Shown: one piece after another, positions 1 to 9,030 of the stretch
Layout of the letters: each line of letters starts with the position of its first letter
Numbering within the stretch: the stretch's first letter is position 1
Assembly (NCBI RefSeq): GCF_000336755.1
Contig: NZ_AOLK01000023.1
Span: 204,971-268,970, forward strand
Source: Haloferax elongans ATCC BAA-1513
Lineage (GTDB): Archaea > Halobacteriota > Halobacteria > Halobacteriales > Haloferacaceae
Direction: 5' to 3'
Length of the DNA: 64,000 bases
Translations under genes and position numbers: made by a program
The notes under the pieces: generated by a model
Database searches by the model: none
Told to the model about the DNA's origin: nothing
What the model saw: only the letters and a program-made list of their open reading frames with translations

Positions 1-16
1 TTACCCGACGAGGGAC

Positions 17-100
17 GCGTGGGCGGAGACAAGGGGTGCGTGGGCGGAGACAAAGGGCACGTGGAGGGAGACAACAGACACGTTCGGGGTGGCAGAGACA
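17..100. repeat. 21-bp imperfect tandem repeat
   Basis: Four consecutive units of about 21 bp begin at 17, 38, 59 and 80. Units 1 and 2 differ only near their ends (core gcgtgggcggagacaa). Units 3 and 4 are progressively degraded. The array sits just upstream of the AAA ATPase start at 159. It could be read as an N-terminal extension of that gene, but the arginine-rich translation is unlike haloarchaeal protein, so I treat it as non-coding. Confidence 0.6.
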
Positions 101-158
101 GTTCGCTGCGAACGCTACTCCGACGCTCTTATGCGTCTGCCCCGGCAACTTTGTGCGG

Positions 159-1562
159 ATGAGTGAACGGGCGCTCGAGGTTGTCGAGTTTCTGCTGACT
201 GCACACCTCTACACCGACGACCGAACGCTTGATGAGAACGACCTCCCTCCGCGGTACCGCCGCGTCTTCTGGGCCGAAACCGGCGAGGAAGACGAAGGCG
301 CAACGGGGGGTATCGAGCGACCACTCGTGGTGACAGACTCCATCGCGCGCAAGGCGACGGGAGTCGAACATCCGTGGGATGCGATTTCGGACCTCATGTT
401 CACCCAACGTGAGGATTTCTCCGGGCGACTCTCGCTGACGCAACCCGAGATGGCGCTGGAGTGGTTCGTCAAACGAGCCGACCACGACCGGTTGGTGACG
501 AACCCGACTATCGCAAAATCGGTCGAAGAACGCGACGACGTGGACGTGACCCACGAAGAGGCGCGCGACCAGACGCGACCCATCCACGCGGACCGGGTCT
601 GGATAGACAGCCTCCTCGACGAGTACTTCGACGACGAAGACGACGCCGAGATGCTGGACCTCGTACAGGTCCGCGCACCCGAGGAAATCGAGATGACGCT
701 CGACGACCTCGTGCTCACCTCGGACCAGGAGGGCGAGATTCACAAGCTCATGAAGGCCATCGAGCACCGCGAGTACCTCGCGCAAATCGGCCTCCGTGAG
801 ATTGGGAAGATTCTGTTCGTCGGGCCGCCGGGCACCGGGAAGACGACCGTCTCCCGTGCCCTCGCACACGAACTCGGACTCCCCTTCGTCGAGGTCAAAC
901 TCTCGATGATTACGAGTCAGTATCTCGGTGAGACGGCCAAGAACGTCGAGAAGACCTTCGAGGTCGCAAAGCGACTCTCGCCGTGTATCCTCTTTATCGA
1001 CGAGTTCGACTCGGTCGCCAAGACGCGCCGGTCGGACGAACACGCCGCGCTCAAGCGCGCCGTCAACACGCTGCTGAAGAGCATCGACGACATCTCGCTG
1101 ATTCGCGACGAGGTCATCCTCATCGGAGCGACGAACCACCCCGACCAACTCGACTCGGCGGCGTGGCGGCGCTTCGACGAAATCGTCAACTTCCCCAAAC
1201 CGGACTACGGGATGCGCGCGGACATCCTCCGCGTCATCACGAACCGGATGGACATCGACGAGTTCGACCCCGAAGCAATCGCCGACGTGACCGAGGGACT
1301 CACCGGCTCGGACCTCCGACTCGTCCTCCGCGAGGCCGTCCTCGAAGCGCTCACCGAAGAGCGCATGGAACTCACGCAGGACGACCTGCTCGAAGCGGTC
1401 GCCGACTTCGAAGAGCGTGACAACCTGAAGAACCTCGATATGATGTCCGACTCGTCGGAACTCGTCGCCGGGTCTGACGATGGTCATGACCACGACCACG
1501 ACCACGACCATTCGCACGAACACGAAGGCGAGACGCAGAAAGACGCCGGCGCGGCGCAGTAA
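159..1562 (+). CDS. AAA+ family ATPase with His-rich C-terminus
   Basis: A 467-residue ATPase of the FtsH/proteasome-activator-like AAA+ class. The second half carries Walker A GPPGTGKTT, Walker B ILFIDEFD, a sensor-1 Asn in the segment IGATNHP, and a C-terminal lid. The N-terminal ~200 residues are acidic and not recognised; no protease or membrane segment is visible. The tail holds an alternating His/Asp stretch (HDHDHDHDHSHEHE) that could bind metal. I chose ATG 159 because the open frame upstream translates to Arg-rich sequence from a tandem repeat. The family remodels or unfolds proteins using ATP; the substrate here is unknown. Confidence 0.85.
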   Translation: MSERALEVVEFLLTAHLYTDDRTLDENDLPPRYRRVFWAETGEEDEGATGGIERPLVVTDSIARKATGVEHPWDAISDLMFTQREDFSGRLSLTQPEMALEWFVKRADHDRLVTNPTIAKSVEERDDVDVTHEEARDQTRPIHADRVWIDSLLDEYFDDEDDAEMLDLVQVRAPEEIEMTLDDLVLTSDQEGEIHKLMKAIEHREYLAQIGLREIGKILFVGPPGTGKTTVSRALAHELGLPFVEVKLSMITSQYLGETAKNVEKTFEVAKRLSPCILFIDEFDSVAKTRRSDEHAALKRAVNTLLKSIDDISLIRDEVILIGATNHPDQLDSAAWRRFDEIVNFPKPDYGMRADILRVITNRMDIDEFDPEAIADVTEGLTGSDLRLVLREAVLEALTEERMELTQDDLLEAVADFEERDNLKNLDMMSDSSELVAGSDDGHDHDHDHDHSHEHEGETQKDAGAAQ

Positions 1563-1617
1563 CTGCACCGCGCAGTTCTGACAAAGTATTTACTTGTTGT
1601 CGGAGCACGTCGAGTCG

Positions 1618-2229
1618 ATGCCCTCCAGCAGAAGACGCTTCGTTAGAGCGATTGCGGCGGGCGGGTCGATTTCGGTGCTCGCCGGCTGTACGTCGGAATC
1701 CGAGGAATCGACCGCGACGCCGCTTCCCGAACCCGAATCGAACCCCGCACCCGCATCCGGGGACCCGATTACGGTCTCGCGCGACTACCGAGACTCGTCG
1801 AAGTACGACTACTACCCGGATACTGAGGAGATTCGCCAACGCACCGGCTACCGCAAGCACATCAACGAGTCGGGGACGACGAAAGAGCCGATATACAAGC
1901 GCGAACCGGCATCGTCGTGGATGACTCGGGTCGGAGGGACTGTCGCAGGGAAAGCGGCGATGAAGGCGGTGCGGGTGCGACTCGGTGTTGACTCCCTAGA
2001 TGACATTAGCCCGGGTATTGGATACGACGACGACGGAGTGCAACGAGTGATGATTGGCTACGTGGTGTGGCCCAATCGGAGCGGTGAGACGCGAACACCG
2101 CCCGTCGAGTTCGAGACGCTCGTCGCAGAAGTTCCGCGGACGGTTACTGCGAATCTCCAGTTCGAAGAGAAGACGTTCTCGGAGACGTTTCACCCTCTGG
2201 TCGAATTCCGGCAGGTGTATCGTTCCTGA
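1618..2229 (+). CDS. Tat lipoprotein, function unknown
   Basis: A 203-residue protein beginning with a twin-arginine motif (SSRRRFVRAI) and a lipobox LAGC within the first ~25 residues, so it should be exported folded and anchored by a lipid-modified Cys. A Ser/Glu/Pro-rich linker follows. The mature part has no domain I recognise. An upstream TTG at 1594 is open in frame, but ATG 1618 places the Tat motif at the usual distance. An AT-rich element (acaaagtatt, 1581-1590) lies about 30 bp upstream and may be the promoter. Confidence 0.75.
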   Translation: MPSSRRRFVRAIAAGGSISVLAGCTSESEESTATPLPEPESNPAPASGDPITVSRDYRDSSKYDYYPDTEEIRQRTGYRKHINESGTTKEPIYKREPASSWMTRVGGTVAGKAAMKAVRVRLGVDSLDDISPGIGYDDDGVQRVMIGYVVWPNRSGETRTPPVEFETLVAEVPRTVTANLQFEEKTFSETFHPLVEFRQVYRS

Positions 2230-2280
2230 CTCGCCGCCGTCGGCCACGTTTAAGCCCCGCCATCTCCCTTCTCTGAATCG

Positions 2281-3105
2281 ATGCGCGTGACCCTCCTCGG
2301 TACCGGTGACACGACCGGGACGCCGACCGTCGGCTGCGACTGCGACACCTGCCGCGAGGCCCGCGAGCGGGGCATCGAGCGGACGCGCTTTTCGGTCCAC
2401 GTCGAAAACGAGCGCACCGGCGAGTCGCTGCTGGTGGACTTCAGCCCCGACTTCCGCCACCAGTTTCTCACACAGGAGACGCCACTTCCCGACGAGGCAC
2501 TCGTCACCCACATCCACTTCGACCACCTCGACGGCCTCGGGAACGTCTACCGCTTGCTCGATGAACTCGACGTCCACGCCGCGGACGAAATCGACCCGAT
2601 GACCGACGAGAGCGTTGCCGACACGATTCGCTCGAAGTTCGACTACCTCGACCGAATCGACGTGTACGACCAGACACCCCTCGAACCGTTCCGAGCCTGC
2701 GGGTTCGACGTGACATTCGTTCCGGTCGTCCACCCGCCGCTTCTCTGCTACGGCGTCGCCATCGAGGACCCCGAAACGGGCGCGAAGCTCTCGATTTCCG
2801 GCGACTCGACGTACGCCATTCCCGAGGAGTCGCGGGCAATCCTCGACAATCCCGACTTGCTCCTCGCGGAGGCCATCGTCCCAGCGTCGCTCTGTGAGTA
2901 CCACCCCGCCGGAGGTGACGACTTCGACGAGGACGGCGTCCCGCGAACCTTCGGCACGAAGCACATGACCCGCGAGGGAGCCATCGCGCTCGGCGAGGAC
3001 CTCGACGCCGACGTGACTCGACTGGTCCACGTCGCGCACTACTACCCGCCCGAGGAGGCGTTCGAAGAGCCGCTGGCGGTCGATGGCGAAGTGTACGAAT
3101 TGTAA
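2281..3105 (+). CDS. Metallo-beta-lactamase-fold hydrolase (PhnP-like)
   Basis: A 274-residue MBL-fold enzyme. The start MRVTLLGTGDTTGTPTVGC, with Cys-x-Cys-x2-Cys shortly after, resembles the PhnP/PqqB branch, in which these cysteines bind a structural zinc. The metal motif HIHFDHLDG (HxHxDH) is near residue 78, and further metal ligands are likely in FVPVVHPPL and SISGDSTY. PhnP enzymes cleave cyclic phosphodiesters such as 5-phosphoribosyl 1,2-cyclic phosphate. The substrate here is unproven because no phosphonate genes are nearby. It is probably cytosolic. Confidence 0.8.
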   Translation: MRVTLLGTGDTTGTPTVGCDCDTCREARERGIERTRFSVHVENERTGESLLVDFSPDFRHQFLTQETPLPDEALVTHIHFDHLDGLGNVYRLLDELDVHAADEIDPMTDESVADTIRSKFDYLDRIDVYDQTPLEPFRACGFDVTFVPVVHPPLLCYGVAIEDPETGAKLSISGDSTYAIPEESRAILDNPDLLLAEAIVPASLCEYHPAGGDDFDEDGVPRTFGTKHMTREGAIALGEDLDADVTRLVHVAHYYPPEEAFEEPLAVDGEVYEL

Positions 3106-3139
3106 CCAGATTTTTACACGCGGGGCGGAAGCGTCGGGT

Positions 3140-3340
3140 ATGGTCCCTGCTCTCCGAACGCCGCTGGGCATCGTGTCTGGGCTCTCCCTCGGGATGGTGA
3201 TTGCGACTGGGTACGCGCTCTTTTCGCCGCGACCGCCCACGCAGACGTATCTCACGGGCGTGTTCGTCCTCTCGGTTTGTCTCAGTGCGGCGGGATTATG
3301 GTTGCATTCGGCATCCGGGAACGCGGAGGGGAGCGCGTGA
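3140..3340 (+). CDS. Small membrane protein, unknown
   Basis: A 66-residue protein with two predicted membrane helices (about residues 9-28 and 38-57) and a short polar tail. ATG 3140 was chosen because upstream in-frame codons overlap the end of the preceding hydrolase. It lies 34 bp after that gene and just before another small membrane protein, so the three may be co-transcribed. No function can be inferred. Confidence 0.55.
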   Translation: MVPALRTPLGIVSGLSLGMVIATGYALFSPRPPTQTYLTGVFVLSVCLSAAGLWLHSASGNAEGSA

Positions 3341-3363
3341 GCTTTCGGCCCCTCAGAGAAGAC

Positions 3364-3549
3364 ATGACGTTCACCCACTTTCTCACCGCGGGCGTCGTCA
3401 CGGCGGCGATGAACGCGGGAGTAAACTACGTTAAAACCGGAGAGGTAGCACTCGTCGAGGCCGGTATCCAAATACTGCTGCTCGTCGTCTTCGGCGCACT
3501 CCTCGTCACCTATTGGGACTACATGGAGCGCCGCGCCGAGTCGGAGTAA
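3364..3549 (+). CDS. Small membrane protein, unknown
   Basis: A 61-residue protein with two hydrophobic stretches (FLTAGVVTAAM and IQILLLVVFGALLVTYW) and a charged C-terminus. ATG 3298 is an alternative start but would overlap the previous gene by 43 bp, so ATG 3364 is preferred. It converges on the gene that ends at 3560 on the other strand. Confidence 0.5.
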   Translation: MTFTHFLTAGVVTAAMNAGVNYVKTGEVALVEAGIQILLLVVFGALLVTYWDYMERRAESE

Positions 3550-3559
3550 TCCGAGGGAA

Positions 3560-4654
3560 CTACCGAAATCGGTCGAGACCGGCCTGCCTGCGCGCGACAC
3601 CGGAAGGGTCCGAAACCCAGCCAGTCCGACGCTCACGAAGTTCCGCGCGGTCGAATTCCGGTGGGTCGGCTGTTTCGAATGCCCGACAGTCGCCGCCGCA
3701 CTCTGAGCCGGGGTCGACCACGCGGCCGAAGTGCTCGCAAACCGGGCGACCGTCCTCGTCGACCGCGGCGTGGGCACATCCCGGCAGGTTGTACGCGCGC
3801 CAGCCCTTGCCGTAGGCTCGCTCCGCGAGTCGAAGCCGGGCAGTTCGCTTGTCAGCGGGCGAGACGAGCGCAACGTTGGTGTGGAGTGAGTGGTACTCGA
3901 CGGGCTCGACGCCGAGGTCATCGGGGGTGAGTGTCTCGGCCTCGCGGACGACCTCACGCTCGCCGGTGTCGGGGTCGAATCGCCAGACGCCAACTTCCTC
4001 CGGGATACGATTCAGGTGCGCACCGGTGACGTAACTCTCGGTGGCGAGGACGACTTCGTCGAAGAGGCCGAGACTCACGTCGAGACGGAGTTGCCGGAGC
4101 AGGTCACCGGGTTCACCGAGGTCCGGCTTGTTCTCGATGCCGACGAGACGGGAAAACCAGTCGTCGGGGTAGCGCGCCGCGCGGCGGACGTACTCCCGGC
4201 CGCGTCGGACCTCAGACTCGAAAAAGCCGACATCGACGGCGGCGTCGGTCGCTCGGCGGGCGCGTGCGGGGTGACAGTCGAAGCCGTCGCGCCAGAAGAC
4301 GGCGCGGCCAGTGCCAACGTCACTCTCAATAGCCGTCGCCGGAATCGCCCGGTTCGTGATTCGCGTGCGGTCGTTGAATGCTGGTCCGGGCACCACGGCG
4401 CAGACGTCGATGATTCTGCTCCCTGGCGACGCGACTGACGCGCCGAGTTGGCGGGCCGGAAGCCAGTCTGTCGTCGTTTCGAGGGCGGCACACAGCGCGA
4501 CCTCGAAGGCGAACTCGGACGGCGACGACACCGGCGGAGACACGCGTGATACTGCGATGTCGAAGGCAAAAAGTCTCGCTCTCACCGAGTCGGGGTCGTC
4601 ACTCAGCGGGAAGGCCTGAGTCTCGACAGACCAGTCACGATTGATGAGTGTCAC
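3560..4654 (-). CDS. Haloarchaeal conserved protein, possible PD-(D/E)XK-like fold (DUF5787-like)
   Basis: A 364-residue cytosolic protein resembling, from memory, the haloarchaeal family DUF5787. Around residue 190 the segment GIENKPDLGEPGDLLRQL followed by LFDEVVLATES resembles the ExK and QxxxY/D region of restriction-endonuclease-like folds. The C-terminal third has a short Cys cluster (GCAHA, CEHFG, ECGGDC) that could bind zinc. It is transcribed away from the neighbouring lipoprotein gene and converges with the small membrane protein. The nuclease idea is inference only. Confidence 0.6.
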   Translation of the reverse strand: MTLINRDWSVETQAFPLSDDPDSVRARLFAFDIAVSRVSPPVSSPSEFAFEVALCAALETTTDWLPARQLGASVASPGSRIIDVCAVVPGPAFNDRTRITNRAIPATAIESDVGTGRAVFWRDGFDCHPARARRATDAAVDVGFFESEVRRGREYVRRAARYPDDWFSRLVGIENKPDLGEPGDLLRQLRLDVSLGLFDEVVLATESYVTGAHLNRIPEEVGVWRFDPDTGEREVVREAETLTPDDLGVEPVEYHSLHTNVALVSPADKRTARLRLAERAYGKGWRAYNLPGCAHAAVDEDGRPVCEHFGRVVDPGSECGGDCRAFETADPPEFDRAELRERRTGWVSDPSGVARRQAGLDRFR

Positions 4655-4696
4655 GTTGGCGAAAGTATTTGACTAAAGACGGGGCAACACCGACCA

Positions 4697-5506
4697 ATGT
4701 CCGGGCAGGACGACGCAACCCAACGAATCAAGCGACGAACGTACCTCGGTGCAGCGGCCAGCGCAGGGCTGGTCGGCCTCGCGGGATGTAGTTCGAGCGG
4801 GACTGCCTCCGCCGCACGAGGGCCGCCGAAAGTGCCGGAGTCGAAGTTAGCGGACGGTGGCTGGAAGAAGATAGACGAACAGACGCAGGACCCCGCGTTC
4901 GAGAAGAGTTTCGGGCCGGTGACTGTCTCTGCCGCGTTCCACACGCTCGTCTACGAGGACGCCGCGCTCGCCGCCGAGTTGAAAGAAAAGACGCTGGGAC
5001 AGGCCGAAGGGCAGTTCTCGATGTTCTTCGCGTCCCGCGTGACGCTCGACCCCAGTTTGGCTAACATCCCCGACGCGGCGATGGGGCCTGTGGTCGAACA
5101 GGTCGAAAAGCAAGCGCGAGCACAGTTCGAATCGCAACTCGAATCGGCCGGACTGGTGGACATCGAGCAGGCATCGGATGCAGAGCTGACAGTCGACACG
5201 GGCGAGACGGCGAACGTGACGAACTACACGGCAGCGTTCCCGTTCGAGGGAATCAATTTCCCACTGACCGAGGAGAAATCCGTCGAAATCGAGGGTCGGA
5301 AGCTCGGCGTCACCGGGCTACTGGCGGTCTGGGAACACGACGGCTCCCTGCTCATCGCGGGCGGAGCACATCCCGGAGAGAATCTCGCACTCGACGTGAC
5401 GAAATCACCGACGGACGCCATCGAAGTCTCGGTCAATCTGGACCTCGGTCTCACGCCAGCGGACTACAGCGCGGAACTCGAAGCGTTGGTCAAAGCGACC
5501 GAGTGA
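4697..5506 (+). CDS. Tat lipoprotein, DUF6517-like
   Basis: A 269-residue protein with the Tat motif KRRTYLGAA and lipobox LAGC at about residue 30, so it is exported and lipid-anchored. The mature part alternates beta-rich segments and ends in a domain that includes LLIAGGAHPGE, resembling the haloarchaeal family DUF6517 (recalled, not searched). It is divergent from the preceding minus-strand gene, with a 42-bp gap holding both starts. No enzymatic motif is visible. Confidence 0.65.
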   Translation: MSGQDDATQRIKRRTYLGAAASAGLVGLAGCSSSGTASAARGPPKVPESKLADGGWKKIDEQTQDPAFEKSFGPVTVSAAFHTLVYEDAALAAELKEKTLGQAEGQFSMFFASRVTLDPSLANIPDAAMGPVVEQVEKQARAQFESQLESAGLVDIEQASDAELTVDTGETANVTNYTAAFPFEGINFPLTEEKSVEIEGRKLGVTGLLAVWEHDGSLLIAGGAHPGENLALDVTKSPTDAIEVSVNLDLGLTPADYSAELEALVKATE

Positions 5507-5677
5507 GCTTTCGACTCCGCCGCTGTCGAAGGTGCTCTGCCTCCATTCCGACGCCGTCTCCGAACCACCCACGTCGCGTGTGACCGCCCGACGTGGACCC
5601 AGAGCGACCGCTTCGAGAACAGCACCTTTATCAGGCGCTCGGGGCGAAGTTCACGCAAGATTACTCTCAGGAGGTCA

Positions 5678-6910
5678 ATGGTGACGCAAAACCCACAACA
5701 ACCGGAGGTGAACATCGGACTCGTCGGTCACGTCGACCACGGCAAGACGACGCTCGTTCAAGCGTTGTCCGGCTCGTGGACTGACCAGCACTCCGAGGAG
5801 ATGAAACGCGGTATCTCCATCCGCCTCGGATACGCTGACGCAACGTTCCGCAAGACACCCGGCGAAGAGCCGCCGGAATGCTACACGGTCGAAGAGACGA
5901 CCGAAGACGGTGAGGACACAGAGGTTCTCCGTACCGTCTCGTTCGTGGACGCACCCGGTCACGAAACGCTCATGGCGACGATGCTCTCTGGTGCCGCCAT
6001 CATGGACGGCGCCATTCTGCTCGTGAGCGCGACCGAAGACGTCCCGCAAGCGCAGACTGCAGAGCACCTGATGGCGCTCGACATCATCGGCATCGAGAAC
6101 ATCGTCATCGCGCAGAACAAGGTCGACCTCGTCGACCGCGAGCGCGCGCTCGACAACTACGAACAAATCAAGGAGTTCGTGAAGGGCACGGTCGCAGAAG
6201 ACGCACCAATCGTTCCCGTCAGCGCCCAGCAGGAGGTCAACCTCGACCTCCTCATCGAGGCAATCGAAGAAGAGATTCCGACGCCCGAGCGCGACGAGAC
6301 CGAAGACAGCCAGATGTACGTCGCACGGAGCTTCGACATCAACCGTCCGGGAACGACGTGGGAAGACCTCTCGGGCGGCGTCATCGGCGGCAGCGTCGTC
6401 GCCGGAAAGCTCGAAGCAGACGACGAAATTGAACTCCGACCCGGCCGCGAGGTCGAAGAGGAAGGCCAGACCGAGTGGCGACCCATCACGACCGAGATTC
6501 GCTCGCTGCAGGCGGGCGGCAACATGGTCGACGAGGTTCGCCCCGGTGGGCTGTGTGGTGTCGGGACCGGTCTCGACCCCAGTCTGACCAAGGGTGACGC
6601 CCTCGCGGGACAACTCGCAGGCGAGCCCGGAACGCTCCCGCCGACGCGCGAGCAGTTCACGATGGACGTCGAACTGCTCGACCGCGTCGTCGGCGGCGAC
6701 CAAGACGACGTCGAAGAAATTTCGACCGGTGAACCCCTGATGCTCACCGTCGGCACCGCAACCACCGTGGGTGCCGTGACGAGTGCACGAACCGGCGAGG
6801 CAGAAGTCTCGCTCAAGCGGCCAGTCTGTGCCGCCGAGGGTGCGAAGATAGCCATCAACCGCCGTGTCGGCGCGCGCTGGCGTCTCATCGGTATCGGGAC
6901 CCTCAAGTGA
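5678..6910 (+). CDS. eif2g: Translation initiation factor aIF2 gamma subunit
   Basis: A 410-residue GTPase, usual length for the family. It starts with [19 protein letters not shown] (G1), followed by the G3 DAPGHE and G4 QNKVDL motifs, then the EF-Tu-like domains 2 and 3. In archaea it carries initiator Met-tRNA to the small subunit with the alpha and beta subunits. It heads a compact block of information-processing genes running to 10689. The 170-bp leader upstream probably holds the operon promoter. Confidence 0.97.
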   Translation: MVTQNPQQPEVNIGLVGHVDHGKTTLVQALSGSWTDQHSEEMKRGISIRLGYADATFRKTPGEEPPECYTVEETTEDGEDTEVLRTVSFVDAPGHETLMATMLSGAAIMDGAILLVSATEDVPQAQTAEHLMALDIIGIENIVIAQNKVDLVDRERALDNYEQIKEFVKGTVAEDAPIVPVSAQQEVNLDLLIEAIEEEIPTPERDETEDSQMYVARSFDINRPGTTWEDLSGGVIGGSVVAGKLEADDEIELRPGREVEEEGQTEWRPITTEIRSLQAGGNMVDEVRPGGLCGVGTGLDPSLTKGDALAGQLAGEPGTLPPTREQFTMDVELLDRVVGGDQDDVEEISTGEPLMLTVGTATTVGAVTSARTGEAEVSLKRPVCAAEGAKIAINRRVGARWRLIGIGTLK

Positions 6911-6911
6911 C

Positions 6912-7301
6912 GTGAGCGCCACCGTAGTCGTCATGGACACGAACGCACTCATGATGCCGGTCGAACTCGACGTTCGCGTGTTCGACGAACTCGACCGGTT
7001 ACTCTCGGCCGACGTGGACCTCGTGGTCCCCACGGCCGTCCTCGACGAGCTGGACAAGCTCTCGACGGGCGGGGGGACCGAGGCCATCGCCGCGAGCGTG
7101 GGTGCGGACCTAGCGACTCGGTGCCGAGCGGTCGAAACCGAGGAATCGTACGCCGACGACGCGGTCGTCGAACTCGCCGAATCGGGCGACATCGACTACG
7201 TCGTCACGAACGACAAGCCCCTCCGTGACCGGATACTCGACTGCGGGATTCCCGTCGTCGGTATCCGCGGGCACGCCACACTGGCAATCACGGAACCTTA
7301 A
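6912..7301 (+). CDS. PIN-domain ribonuclease-like protein (FCF1/PIN_9 type)
   Basis: A 129-residue PIN domain starting at GTG 6912, one base after the aIF2-gamma stop. Acidic active-site residues are visible in VVVMDTNALM, VLDELD and YVVTNDKPLRD. A PIN protein between aIF2-gamma and RpoE' is a conserved arrangement in euryarchaea and is related to the rRNA-processing nuclease Fcf1/Utp24. That makes an rRNA or RNA quality-control role more likely than a VapC toxin; no antitoxin-like gene is next to it. Confidence 0.85.
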   Translation: MSATVVVMDTNALMMPVELDVRVFDELDRLLSADVDLVVPTAVLDELDKLSTGGGTEAIAASVGADLATRCRAVETEESYADDAVVELAESGDIDYVVTNDKPLRDRILDCGIPVVGIRGHATLAITEP

Positions 7302-7308
7302 CGAAACT

Positions 7309-7881
7309 ATGTACAAACGGGTACGACTCAAAGACACAGTCGAAGTCCCGCCACGCCACCTGGGCGACGTCACGCCCGAGCGGGTCAAGCGACTGTTGCA
7401 GGACAAACTGGAAGGACGAATGGACGAAGACGTCGGGAGCGTCGTGAGTGTCGTGAACGTCCACGACATCGGCGAGGGGACCGTACTCCCCAGCCGGCCG
7501 GGCGTCTACTACGAGGCCGAATTCGACGCCATCACCTACGACCCCGACATGCAGGAAGTCGTCGACGGCATCGTCGTCGAAGTGGTCGAATTCGGTGCGT
7601 TCATCGGTATCGGTCCGGTGGACGGCCTGCTCCACGTCTCGCAGATTTCCGACGAATACCTCGCCTACGACGGCGAGAACCAACAGCTCGCCTCCACCGA
7701 GTCCAACCAGACGCTCGCCGTGGACGACGAGGTGCGCGCCCGTATCGTCACAAAGAGCATCGACGAGCGCAACCCGCGGGACTCCAAGATTGGACTCACC
7801 GCGAAACAGCCGGGGCTCGGCAAGCACGGCTGGCTCGAAGCGAAGCGCCAGCAGAGCGAGGCGTCGGCGGAGGGTAACTGA
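7309..7881 (+). CDS. rpoE1: DNA-directed RNA polymerase subunit E' (Rpo7)
   Basis: A 190-residue polymerase stalk subunit. The N-terminal half (MYKRVRLKDTVEVPP) is the Rpo7 tip domain, followed by an S1/OB RNA-binding domain from about residue 80 (DGIVVEVVEFGAFIGIGPVDG). Rpo7 pairs with Rpo4 to form the stalk that guides nascent RNA. ATG 7309 is supported by the typical family N-terminus. Its TGA shares one base with the next gene's start, indicating translational coupling. Confidence 0.96.
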   Translation: MYKRVRLKDTVEVPPRHLGDVTPERVKRLLQDKLEGRMDEDVGSVVSVVNVHDIGEGTVLPSRPGVYYEAEFDAITYDPDMQEVVDGIVVEVVEFGAFIGIGPVDGLLHVSQISDEYLAYDGENQQLASTESNQTLAVDDEVRARIVTKSIDERNPRDSKIGLTAKQPGLGKHGWLEAKRQQSEASAEGN

Positions 7882-8078
7882 TGGCGCGAAAGCGTCTCGC
7901 CTGCCGTGAGTGCCACTACGTCAACGACCCCGACTCGCAGACCTGCGACAACTGCGGGTCGACGAGCCTCACCGAAGACTGGGCGGGCTACGTCGTCATC
8001 ACCCACCCCGAAGAGAGCGAAATCGCCGACGAGATGAACGTCAGCGAACCCGGCGGCTACGCGCTCAAGGTCCGCTAA
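7881..8078 (+). CDS. spt4: Transcription elongation factor Spt4 (RNA polymerase subunit E'')
   Basis: A 65-residue zinc-ribbon protein with CRECHY and CDNCGS cysteine pairs and a short beta domain (WAGYVVITHPEESEIA). Archaeal Spt4 binds Spt5/NusG to keep elongating RNA polymerase processive. It is tightly linked to rpoE1 upstream (1-bp overlap) and to the dephospho-CoA kinase gene downstream (1-bp gap). Confidence 0.95.
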   Translation: MARKRLACRECHYVNDPDSQTCDNCGSTSLTEDWAGYVVITHPEESEIADEMNVSEPGGYALKVR

Positions 8079-8079
8079 G

Positions 8080-8619
8080 ATGCTCACCCTGCCGACGGAA
8101 CTTCGCGCGGCGTTCAAAGAGCCGTTCGGCCCCGTCTACACCGAGGCCGAGGAGTTGCTCGCGGACGCCGCCAGCGAGGAACGAGACACCCCACTCGTCG
8201 CCGTCGGCGACGTCGTCACCTACCACCTCCGACGCGCGGGGAGAGCCCCGGACGTCGCTGTCATCGACGGAAAGACGAAACGCGAGGCAGTCGGCGAAGA
8301 GATTCGCCGCGCCGTCGAGACGGGGCGGCTCGTCGAAGTCGCGAACGAACCGGGCACGGTTTCGCGCGCACTCGTCGACGCGCTCGTCGACGCGCTCGCC
8401 GCAGACGAACCGACGACACTCTTAGTCGAGGGTGAAGAAGACCTCGCGACCCTCCCCGCGGTGCTCGCCGCGCCGCTCGATTCGACCGTCGTCTACGGCC
8501 AGCCCGACGAAGGAATGGTCAGAATCCGGGTCACAGACGCAGCGAAGACCGAGATGCGGGACCTTCTCACCCAGTTCGAGGGTGATATCGACGCCGTCCT
8601 CGTGCCACTCGACGCCTGA
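8080..8619 (+). CDS. GTP-dependent dephospho-CoA kinase (DUF359)
   Basis: A 179-residue member of the archaeal DUF359 family, shown in Thermococcus to phosphorylate dephospho-CoA using GTP, the last step of CoA synthesis. Visible conserved segments include VAVGDVVTYHL, VIDGKTKRE and LLVEGEEDLATLPAVL. Length and position after spt4 match other euryarchaea. Cytosolic. Confidence 0.9.
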   Translation: MLTLPTELRAAFKEPFGPVYTEAEELLADAASEERDTPLVAVGDVVTYHLRRAGRAPDVAVIDGKTKREAVGEEIRRAVETGRLVEVANEPGTVSRALVDALVDALAADEPTTLLVEGEEDLATLPAVLAAPLDSTVVYGQPDEGMVRIRVTDAAKTEMRDLLTQFEGDIDAVLVPLDA

Positions 8620-8688
8620 GGACCGGTCTCTCCCTCTCCCTTCGAAATCCTTTTACTTGCTTCGGGGGGATGTACTGGTAACTGAACC

Positions 8689-8994
8689 ATGGATATCGAA
8701 ATCATCTCCGAGGAGGAGAACCCCATGTTGCATCGGACGGACGTCCGATTCGAGATTGTCCACGAGGAAGCGACGCCGTCGCGGCTGTCGGTTCGTGACT
8801 CCCTCGCGGCCAAACTGAACAAGGACTCCGACGAAGTCGTCGTCCACGAACTCGACACGAAGTTCGGCATGCGCAAGACCGCTGGCTACGCCAAGGTCTA
8901 CGCGAGCCCCGAGTTCGCGCGCGACGTCGAGCAGGAGCACATGCTCGAGCGGAACAAGATCACCGACGCCGAAGCCGAGGCCGAAGAGGCCTAA
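8689..8994 (+). CDS. rps24e: 30S ribosomal protein S24e
   Basis: A 101-residue ribosomal protein starting MDIEIISEEENPMLHR, with the family segment VVHELDTKFGMRKTAGYAKVY and an acidic haloarchaeal C-terminal tail. The AT-rich tract ccttttacttgc (8649-8660), about 35 bp upstream, may be its own promoter. S27ae, which often follows S24e in euryarchaea, is absent from the 36-bp gap before the next gene. Confidence 0.95.
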   Translation: MDIEIISEEENPMLHRTDVRFEIVHEEATPSRLSVRDSLAAKLNKDSDEVVVHELDTKFGMRKTAGYAKVYASPEFARDVEQEHMLERNKITDAEAEAEEA

Positions 8995-9030
8995 TCTCGG
9001 TTTCGAATCGCCGTTTTCGACCAACTCTCG

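Noticed and set aside
129..1568. Long open frame opposite the AAA+ ATPase
   Set aside because: Its translation lacks any domain and mirrors the strong GC bias of the real gene; similar mirror frames occur opposite many genes (for example 1996-3993, 8653-10548 and 15255-16496).
6912..7301. VapC-type toxin
   Set aside because: Its fixed place between aIF2-gamma and RpoE' and the lack of an antitoxin gene favour an RNA-processing PIN protein.
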